In this document: positions 1 to 5,014 of the stretch, piece by piece | How positions within the stretch are numbered: the stretch's first letter is position 1 | Layout of the letters: every line of letters begins with the position of its first letter | Origin: Clostridiales bacterium | Lineage (GTDB): Bacteria > Bacillota > Clostridia > Lachnospirales > WQUN01 | Reading direction: 5' to 3' | Assembly: GCA_031254075.1 (NCBI GenBank) | Contig: JAIRVD010000384.1 | Span: forward strand, 1-5,014 | Length of the DNA stretch: 5,014 bases | The notes under the pieces: generated by a model | Told to the model about the DNA's origin: nothing | The model's input: only the letters and a program-made list of their open reading frames with translations | Database searches by the model: none | Position numbers and translations under genes: made by a program

Positions 1-867
1 GCCGTCGCTTTCTTTTAACAAGCCTTTTTTCTCAAGCGCGTCCGCGACGGCTTCCATTTTGTCGGAATAATAACTTTCGCCGCGTATAAGGTCAAAGCTG
101 ATGTCAAGGCGTTCGTAGATTCGCTCGAATTCATACATGCTTAGTTCGCAGAACCATTTCCAGATTTCCAGGCTTTCTTTGTCGCCGTCCTGCATTTTTA
201 CAACCCACGCGCGTGCTTCGTCGTTCAGCGACGGGTCGTTGTCGGCTTCTTCGTGGAATTTTACATAGAGTTTTACAAGCCCGTCGATTTCGGTTTTGGC
301 TATGTCGTCTTTGTCGCCCCATTTTTTGTACGCTGTGATAAGTTTGCCGAATTGCGTTCCCCAGTCGCCAAGGTGGTTGATGCTTGTGACTTCATGACCG
401 AGGAAGCGGAAAATATTATCAAGCGATTTTCCTATGATTGTTGTGCCGAGATGTCCGATGTGGAAATGTTTTGCGATGTTCGGGGAAGAATATTCCACAA
501 TAATGCTTTGCTCCGAAATGTTATCGCATGTGCCGTATTCCGCGCCGGCTTCAAGAACATCATGCAGAACATCGTTTACGAATGACGTGCGGTTTAAAAA
601 GAAATTCAAATACGGTCCGGTCGCAACGGCTTGTCCGAGCCAGTACGGGCGCGTGCCTTCGATTTTTTTCGCAAGCTCCGACGCGATTGCCTGCGGAGAT
701 TTTTTCAACGTCTTCGCCAAAATAAAACACGGAAACGCAAAATGCCCGAGTTTTGAGTCGGGCGGCGTTTCGATTGCAATTTCTATTTCCGTTTGCGGCT
801 GATGTGTTTGCGCCGCTAAAATTTCTGCCAAAGATTTTTTAAAATTCACGGTCGTTTTTTCATCCAT
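1..867 (-). CDS. argS: Arginyl-tRNA synthetase, N-terminal half (runs off left edge)
   Basis: This cytoplasmic class I aminoacyl-tRNA synthetase joins arginine to tRNA-Arg using ATP. I translated 289 uninterrupted codons from the ATG at 867 down to base 1; the usual length is about 550-590 residues, so roughly half is present. Residues 8-92 resemble the N-terminal tRNA-binding (Add-1) domain, ending in the typical GPYLNFFLN. The catalytic fold follows with EYSSPNIAKHFHIGHLG, which holds the HIGH ATP-binding signature at 136-139, and then INHLGDWGTQFGKL at 163-176. The stretch from YVKFHEEADNDPSLNDEARA to GLLKESDG also matches ArgS. The KMSKS loop and the anticodon-binding domain would lie outside the window. 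The start is supported by AGAGGA at 878-873, five bases upstream. It is probably co-transcribed with the small membrane-protein gene upstream. No truncation or frameshift is visible inside the window. Confidence 0.97.
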   Translation of the reverse strand, partial: MDEKTTVNFKKSLAEILAAQTHQPQTEIEIAIETPPDSKLGHFAFPCFILAKTLKKSPQAIASELAKKIEGTRPYWLGQAVATGPYLNFFLNRTSFVNDVLHDVLEAGAEYGTCDNISEQSIIVEYSSPNIAKHFHIGHLGTTIIGKSLDNIFRFLGHEVTSINHLGDWGTQFGKLITAYKKWGDKDDIAKTEIDGLVKLYVKFHEEADNDPSLNDEARAWVVKMQDGDKESLEIWKWFCELSMYEFERIYERLDISFDLIRGESYYSDKMEAVADALEKKGLLKESDG

Positions 868-880
868 TCGAATCCTCTTT

Positions 881-1081
881 TCAAAAATAATTCATAAACA
901 CGGAAATTTCCCATGCAAACTGATTATACACATATTTAACCAATAGAAAATAGCATATTGAAATGCACGCGATATTTATTATTTTTACCGCCCATTTTGT
1001 GTCGTCGAGAAAATCCGCAAGAATTACTTGCAGTATCGCAATAAAAAGCAACTGCGTTATCAGCATAAAAAATTCGCGCAT
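881..1081 (-). CDS. Small two-helix membrane protein of unknown function
   Basis: I do not recognise this 66-residue protein. It is strongly hydrophobic, with one likely membrane helix at about residues 4-24 and a second at about 30-51, separated by a short acidic turn (DFLDD). The C-terminal tail is aromatic and ends FMNYF. There is no lipobox and no cleavable signal peptide. The start at 1081 is favoured by AAGGGG seven bases upstream. The stop lies 13 bp before the argS start, and the argS ribosome site falls in that gap, so the two genes are probably co-transcribed and perhaps translationally coupled. A rival plus-strand frame over the same bases (963-1166) has no ribosome site. The hydrophobicity, ribosome site and spacing favour a real gene, but a chance frame in AT-rich DNA remains possible because no family match was seen. 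Confidence 0.55.
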   Translation of the reverse strand: MREFFMLITQLLFIAILQVILADFLDDTKWAVKIINIACISICYFLLVKYVYNQFAWEISVFMNYF

Positions 1082-1088
1082 CCGGCTA

Positions 1089-1094
1089 CCCCTT
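1089..1094 (-). promoter_or_regulatory. Shine-Dalgarno site deciding the start of the small membrane protein
   Basis: Read on the minus strand, AAGGGG lies seven bases before the ATG at 1081. This is the main reason for accepting that start rather than the internal Met6. The same AAGGGG core at the same spacing precedes the partial gene at 4955, so it appears to be a normal ribosome site for this genome. Confidence 0.55.
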
Positions 1095-1132
1095 ATTAAT
1101 ACATTTTTTCTTAGTTATGTCTATGAAAATGC

Positions 1133-1161
1133 GCGACAAAAATTACCATATGGTGTATACT
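1133..1161 (+). promoter_or_regulatory. Candidate sigma-A-type promoter for the xylanase operon
   Basis: GCGACA at 1133-1138 (four of six matches to the -35 consensus TTGACA) is followed after exactly 17 bases by TATACT at 1156-1161 (five of six matches to TATAAT). Transcription would begin near 1168, giving a leader of a little over 20 bases that contains the GGAGGA ribosome site at 1180-1185. The site lies in the divergent gap, where a promoter is expected. I found no equally convincing leftward promoter for the membrane protein and argS. Assignment is by motif and position only. Confidence 0.4.
1145..1154. repeat. Perfect 10-bp palindrome inside the candidate promoter spacer
   Basis: ACCATATGGT is a perfect inverted repeat without a loop, located between the proposed -35 and -10 boxes of the xylanase promoter. 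A regulator bound here could block RNA polymerase, so it could be an operator half or core. It is short, does not extend symmetrically, and contains the common CATATG hexamer, so chance is a serious alternative. Confidence 0.25.
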
Positions 1162-1190
1162 TTTAAAAAAAATTTTGGCGGAGGAAGAAA

Positions 1191-3056
1191 ATGAAAAAAA
1201 TATTTTTGATTTTCTTATTTTTTTGTTTTGCAGCCTGCGTAAATGATAACGCGGAAGACGCAGTCGAATATAATGAAGAAGCCGCTCAAGCGGAAGAAAC
1301 ACCCGCACCTGTCGAGATGCCCGCACCGGAAATAATTTCCGCGCCGGAAGAACCGGAAATTGACGGTTTGCTGTTGCATCATGTATCGTTCGAGGAAGAA
1401 GATTTCCCGGGTAACGGCGGCGGACAGGTTTCGGTCGAGCGCGTAACGGATTTTGGTATGGACGATGATTTTTCGTTGCTCGTCACGAACACCACAGGAA
1501 ATTTCACCAGCGGCGCCGGGAATTTTTTCCGTATGGACCTCACCGAGCCTTTGGTTGATGGCGGAACTTATTTAATTTCATGGAGCGTGTATATTCCGTC
1601 AGACCGCAATCCTGATAAATCAACGATTCCGGGCGGCGGAATAAATTTCAACGGCGAATTCGGTTCACCGAATCACCAGCCGACGGACGCAACAGACCTT
1701 AATACGACAACGCCGATGGACACCTGGACAACAGTTCAAACGGAATTTACGCTCGACCATTTATCGGGCAATGTCGATAATGTAATTTTCCGTTTTCGCG
1801 TAAACGAAGAAGACCGTCAGCCATCGGTTTGGTATATTGACAATATAAAAATCTACGAACTCGAGCTGAGTGAAGCGATTTTCCCCGAATGGGACATGTC
1901 GCTGCCGTCACTTGCGGAACGATACGCGGATTATTTCTATATAGGAAATATTCTTGAGCCGAATTTAATCAACTCGAATCCGATGAATGTAATTGATATG
2001 TTCCTTCATCAATACAATGCAGTAACCGCCGAAAACGCTATGAAGGTAAACGCAGTCGGCGGAAACCGCGCAACACGCCCCGAAAGCCTGAATTTCGGCG
2101 GTGCAAACGCAATCGTAAATTTCGCCGAACGCAATGATTTATACATGGTCGGGCATACATTGGTTTGGCATTCGCAGTCGTCGCCGTGGCTTTATCAAAA
2201 CGCCGACGGCACACCGCTCACACGTGCCGAAGCGCTCGACAATATGCATTGGTTTATTCAACAATACGCGGGCGAATTTGAAGGACGCATTCATGCGTGG
2301 GATGTTGTAAACGAGGCGTTCACAAACGGCGGCGGCGCGAATATTCCGCGAGAAGGCCCCGACGATTATCCCGTTTACGATGTAGGAACATGGCAGCGCG
2401 CGCTTCGCAACGAATCGCCGTGGTATCGCGCGTTCGCAAACGGCGCAGACTTCGAAGCGGGCGAATCCGCAGGTGACTACATTTACTACGCCTTTGTTTT
2501 CGCGCGTCGTTACGCGCCGTCCGCTCTGTTAATCTACAACGATTTCAACGAAGAATCCCCGCACAAACGCAACGCAATGGCAAATATGACAGAAGAATTA
2601 AACGAACGTTGGTACAATGACAGCGAAAATAATCCCGCATTCGGGAACCCAAACCATCCCGAATACGGACGCTTATTAATTGAAGCAATCGGAATGCAAG
2701 CCCACTACAACGCAAGCACAAATTTCGACAACGTCTATCTTGCACTCGAACGCTTCGCCGAAACAGGCGCACGCATACACGTCACCGAACTCGATATCCA
2801 TTTCCGTGGTGCGGTTCCCGCACCGTTCACCATGACCGAAATTCAACAGCTTCGCCAAGCAGAAATGTTCGCGCAACTCTTTACTTGGTACATGGAATTC
2901 TCCGACCATATCGACCGAGTCACAATATGGGGACGTGAAGACAGCTCTTCGTGGCGCGGCGACGGCGCCGCAACCCACTTTGACAGATTTTTCCGACCCA
3001 AACCCGCCTTCCGGGCGATTTATGACCCTGAAAATTGGAGAGATTTGATAAATTAA
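1191..3056 (+). CDS. GH10 endo-1,4-beta-xylanase lipoprotein with N-terminal binding module (first copy)
   Basis: This enzyme is predicted to cut internal beta-1,4 bonds of xylan with retention of configuration while lipid-anchored outside the cell. The signal peptide ends in the lipobox FAAC, with Cys16 as the modified residue. Residues 17-58 form an acidic, Pro-rich linker containing ETPAPV-EMPAPE. Residues 60-223 form a beta-sandwich module of the CBM4/CBM9/CBM22 type, opening VSFEEEDF and closing VWYIDNIKIY. The GH10 domain spans about 232-613. It shows AENAMK (280-285), GHTLVWHSQ (321-329), WDVVNEAF with acid/base Glu375, YNDFNEE (449-455), GMQAHY (501-506), HVTELDI with nucleophile Glu533, and TIWGRED (578-584). 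The domain is complete and no key residue is missing. GGAGGA lies five bases before the start. It is the first gene of the apparent operon. The 3' part is C-rich on the coding strand. GH10 assignment is secure; the CBM family and exact substrate are less so. Confidence 0.96.
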   Translation: MKKIFLIFLFFCFAACVNDNAEDAVEYNEEAAQAEETPAPVEMPAPEIISAPEEPEIDGLLLHHVSFEEEDFPGNGGGQVSVERVTDFGMDDDFSLLVTNTTGNFTSGAGNFFRMDLTEPLVDGGTYLISWSVYIPSDRNPDKSTIPGGGINFNGEFGSPNHQPTDATDLNTTTPMDTWTTVQTEFTLDHLSGNVDNVIFRFRVNEEDRQPSVWYIDNIKIYELELSEAIFPEWDMSLPSLAERYADYFYIGNILEPNLINSNPMNVIDMFLHQYNAVTAENAMKVNAVGGNRATRPESLNFGGANAIVNFAERNDLYMVGHTLVWHSQSSPWLYQNADGTPLTRAEALDNMHWFIQQYAGEFEGRIHAWDVVNEAFTNGGGANIPREGPDDYPVYDVGTWQRALRNESPWYRAFANGADFEAGESAGDYIYYAFVFARRYAPSALLIYNDFNEESPHKRNAMANMTEELNERWYNDSENNPAFGNPNHPEYGRLLIEAIGMQAHYNASTNFDNVYLALERFAETGARIHVTELDIHFRGAVPAPFTMTEIQQLRQAEMFAQLFTWYMEFSDHIDRVTIWGREDSSSWRGDGAATHFDRFFRPKPAFRAIYDPENWRDLIN

Positions 3057-3077
3057 AAAAATTGGAGGAAACGGGAA

Positions 3078-4937
3078 ATGAAAACACGTTTTGCGGTTTT
3101 AATTTTTACTTTTCTTTTTCTTGCGTTGGCGGCTTGCGGCGTGAACGAAGATGAGAACAGCTATGTAATTGACGAAACAGAAGCACCTGTAGAAACGCCC
3201 GCGCCGACTGCAACGCCCGAACCTGTTGCAACGCCCGAGCCTACACCTGACCCGGCGATGGTATTTACGGCGGCGGAGGGCAGTGTTTCGTTGCGTGTTG
3301 AGACGATGGGGAATCAGCAGTGGGACGGAACGCAGGTTCCCACGGCGGTTTTGGGGATTGAGTTGGATAAGATTTATGAGTTTTCGTTTAATTTGTTTAC
3401 GCCGATGGCTGAGAATGATTTGAGCATCGGAATGCTGTTGCAAACGAATGGGCCGTTATGGCGGCATATTGCGTATTCGGATATATATTCCCCCGAGGAC
3501 GAACCGGAATGGCGTACGGTAAGGGGAATTTTGGACTTAACGGGTTTGACGAGTTTGCCGGAATTTATTCAAATCGTAAAAAACGGCGGCGGGCCGAATC
3601 CGAATGCCAATGTCGCGTTTTACATTGATAATTTTACGGTGACGCTGGACGGCGAGGAAATTGCGTATTTTAATTTTGAGAATGATGATGCCGCGCCGTT
3701 TGTTCAGAGCGGAACGTCGTTGATTTTAACAGGGACGGCAAGCGCGAACAGCGCGGGAATTCCGACACCCGAATGGGATATGACGTTGCCGTCGCTGGCG
3801 GAAGCGTATGCGGATTATTTTTTCATCGGAAATATAATTGAGCCGCAACAGATTCGCGATAATATGAATGGTGTAATTGACATGTTTTTGTATCATTATA
3901 ATTCCGTTACGGCGGAAAACGTGATGAAGGTTGCCGCGGTCGGCGGCGGAGAGAATCAACGAACACGCCCCGATTCGTTGAATCTCGCCGGAGCGCGTGC
4001 CGTCGTTGAATTTGCGGAGCAGAATAATTTGTATATGGTCGGGCATACGTTGCTGTGGCATTCGCAGTCGTCACCGTGGCTTTATCGCGATTCACAAACG
4101 GGCGAATATCTCACCCGTGCCGAAGCAATGGAAAATATGCGCTGGTTTATTCAGCAATACGCGGGCGAATTTGAAGGTCGCATCGACGCGTGGGATGTTG
4201 CAAACGAAGCGTTCACAAACGGCGGCAGCGCGAATGTTCCGCGCGAAGGTCCCGCCGATTATCCCGTTTACGATATCGGAACATGGCAGCGCGCACTTCG
4301 CAACGAATCACCGTGGTATCACGCGTTCGCGAACGGCGCAGACCTCGAGGCAGGCGAATCTGCCGCGGATTATATTTATTATGCATTTGTTTTCGCGCGC
4401 CTTTACGCGCCCTCTTCCGTTTTAATTTACAATGATTTCAACGAAGAATCCCCGCACAAGCGCGACGCAATGGCAAGCATGGTCGAAGACCTAAACGAAC
4501 GCTGGTACAATGACAGCGAAAATAATCCGGCGGCAGGTAATCCGGCGCACGCCGAATACGGACGCCTCCTTATAGAAGCAATCGGAATGCAGGCTCATTA
4601 CAACAGAAACACAAATATGGAAAATATTCGCTTGGCATTGCAACGCTTCTCGGAAACAGGCGCGCGCATCCATGTCACCGAGCTTGATATCCATTTCCGT
4701 GAGGCGGTTCCCGCGCCGTTCACAATGACCGATGCGCAGCTCACACGCCAAGGCGATATGTTCGCGCAACTGTTCGAATGGTATATCGAATATGCCGACT
4801 ACATTGACCGCGTCACAATCTGGGGACGCGAAGACAGCACCTCTTGGCGCGGCGACGGTGCGGCGACACATTTTGACCGTTTCTGGCAGCCAAAACCGGC
4901 TTTCTGGGCAATGATTGACCCCACAGGGGAAAGATAA
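3078..4937 (+). CDS. GH10 endo-1,4-beta-xylanase lipoprotein with rearranged N-terminal module (second copy)
   Basis: This is a paralogue of the preceding gene, predicted to be a surface-anchored retaining xylanase. The lipobox LAAC places the modified cysteine at residue 20. Residues 33-60 are a Pro/Thr/Glu linker of four hexads. Residues 62-190 look like a CBM22/CBM4_9-type core (SLRVETMGNQQWDG; closing FYIDNFTV). An additional piece at about 194-226 (FNFENDDAAPFVQSG) follows and resembles the first strand of such a module. GH10 spans about 231-615: AENVMK (279-284), GHTLLWHSQ (322-330), WDVANEAF with acid/base Glu377, YNDFNEE (451-457), HVTELDI with nucleophile Glu535, TIWGRED (580-586). 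Ala375 replaces the Val of the usual WDVVNE, two residues before the acid/base. GGAGG at 3064-3068 supports the start, 21 bp after the previous stop. The 5' third is G-rich on the coding strand, unlike the 3' part. Confidence 0.96.
   Translation: MKTRFAVLIFTFLFLALAACGVNEDENSYVIDETEAPVETPAPTATPEPVATPEPTPDPAMVFTAAEGSVSLRVETMGNQQWDGTQVPTAVLGIELDKIYEFSFNLFTPMAENDLSIGMLLQTNGPLWRHIAYSDIYSPEDEPEWRTVRGILDLTGLTSLPEFIQIVKNGGGPNPNANVAFYIDNFTVTLDGEEIAYFNFENDDAAPFVQSGTSLILTGTASANSAGIPTPEWDMTLPSLAEAYADYFFIGNIIEPQQIRDNMNGVIDMFLYHYNSVTAENVMKVAAVGGGENQRTRPDSLNLAGARAVVEFAEQNNLYMVGHTLLWHSQSSPWLYRDSQTGEYLTRAEAMENMRWFIQQYAGEFEGRIDAWDVANEAFTNGGSANVPREGPADYPVYDIGTWQRALRNESPWYHAFANGADLEAGESAADYIYYAFVFARLYAPSSVLIYNDFNEESPHKRDAMASMVEDLNERWYNDSENNPAAGNPAHAEYGRLLIEAIGMQAHYNRNTNMENIRLALQRFSETGARIHVTELDIHFREAVPAPFTMTDAQLTRQGDMFAQLFEWYIEYADYIDRVTIWGREDSTSWRGDGAATHFDRFWQPKPAFWAMIDPTGER
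3174..3245 (+). repeat. Four 18-bp in-frame repeats encoding a Pro/Thr/Glu linker
   Basis: Four consecutive 18-base units encode ETEAPV, ETPAPT, ATPEPV and ATPEPT. The last two copies share their first 11 bases (GCAACGCCCGA). They form a flexible, probably extended spacer between the lipidated cysteine and the binding module. The first xylanase has two related hexads at 1296-1331 (ETPAPV, EMPAPE), so the linker seems to have grown or shrunk by whole units since the genes separated. Slippage or unequal crossing-over is the likely mechanism, which is an inference. Confidence 0.8.
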
Positions 4938-4939
4938 AT

Positions 4940-4947
4940 AAGGGGAG
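4940..4947 (+). promoter_or_regulatory. Shine-Dalgarno site of the third operon gene
   Basis: AAGGGGAG lies seven bases before the ATG at 4955 and immediately after the xylanase stop. It is the main evidence that a gene begins at the right edge and that transcription continues past the second xylanase. No hairpin followed by a T run is visible between the two genes. Confidence 0.6.
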
Positions 4948-4954
4948 ATTATTA

Positions 4955-5014
4955 ATGCCGCGCTCAATTTCCGAATTTAATGGCGAATCAAAAAAAGGCC
5001 GCGACGCCGCAATG
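4955..5014 (+). CDS. Start of an unidentified gene (20 codons, runs off right edge)
   Basis: An open frame starts at ATG 4955, 17 bp after the xylanase stop, and continues to the edge. The visible residues begin MPRSISEFNGES and continue with a basic KKGRD stretch. They are polar, with no signal peptide or lipobox, so the product is probably cytoplasmic rather than a third secreted hydrolase. Spacing and the ribosome site put it in the same operon as the xylanases. Twenty residues are too few for me to name a family. Confidence 0.6.
   Translation, partial: MPRSISEFNGESKKGRDAAM

Noticed and set aside
253..802. Two overlapping plus-strand open frames (253-585 and 434-802)
   Set aside because: They lie opposite argS, whose minus-strand reading contains the HIGH motif and other family signatures. 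They are shadows of that gene.
1123..1138. A stretch ATGAAAATGCGCGACA resembling half of a catabolite-responsive (cre) site
   Set aside because: The first half fits the consensus, but the central CG and most of the second half do not. There are too many mismatches to call it a CcpA site.
1082..1145. A leftward promoter for the membrane protein and argS
   Set aside because: TTGTCG at 1139-1134 resembles a -35 box, but no acceptable -10 box lies 16-18 bases away. CATAAC at 1120-1115 is too close.
963..1166. A 67-codon plus-strand frame opposite the small membrane-protein gene
   Set aside because: It has no ribosome site before its ATG and runs into the promoter gap. The minus-strand frame has a ribosome site and membrane-helix pattern.
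3057..3077. A terminator or new promoter between the two xylanase genes
   Set aside because: The 21-bp gap holds only an A-rich run and the GGAGG ribosome site. There is no hairpin and no room for a promoter, so co-transcription is the simpler reading.
1191..4937. Mobile-element or phage origin of the xylanase pair
   Set aside because: No transposase, integrase, terminal inverted repeat or tRNA junction is visible in the window. The repeat between the genes is fully explained by paralogous coding sequence.
4491..4967. A 158-codon open frame on the minus strand across the end of the second xylanase
   Set aside because: It is antisense to strongly conserved GH10 sequence. Similar antisense frames occur in the first copy (2676-2978), as expected from the codon pattern. 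Its protein has no recognisable domain.

Overview
The window looks like bacterial chromosome, most likely from an anaerobic, plant-fibre-degrading member of the Bacillota (Clostridia-like). The evidence is a clostridial-type arginyl-tRNA synthetase, strong purine-rich Shine-Dalgarno sites in front of every gene, and two lipoprotein xylanases with Pro/Thr/Glu linkers. The lineage is inferred from gene style only; another fibre-gut phylum with lipoproteins is not excluded.

Layout. Two transcription units diverge from a 109-bp AT-rich gap (1082-1190). Leftward (minus strand) are a 66-residue two-helix membrane protein of unknown function (1081-881) and, 13 bp further on, the first 289 codons of argS (867-1), which runs off the left edge. 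Rightward (plus strand) are two consecutive GH10 endo-beta-1,4-xylanase lipoproteins (1191-3056 and 3078-4937), 21 bp apart with no terminator between them. They are followed 17 bp later by the first 20 codons of an unidentified gene (4955 to the edge). The rightward genes look like one operon; a plausible sigma-A-type promoter sits at 1133-1161.

How the genes work together. Both xylanases carry a lipobox, so they should be tethered to the outer face of the membrane by an N-terminal lipid. From there a flexible linker and a beta-sandwich carbohydrate-binding-like module present the GH10 barrel to xylan. The catalytic domains are about three-quarters or more identical by eye and keep both catalytic glutamates. 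The N-terminal modules are much more divergent. This fits a tandem duplication followed by change in the binding module.

The most interesting point is the binding module of the second xylanase. It seems to lack its usual first strand before the core and to have a strand of that kind after the core, directly before the GH10 domain. This could be a circular permutation, or the residue of a deleted tandem module. The rest of the window is conventional; no RNA gene, mobile element, CRISPR array or phage gene was seen.
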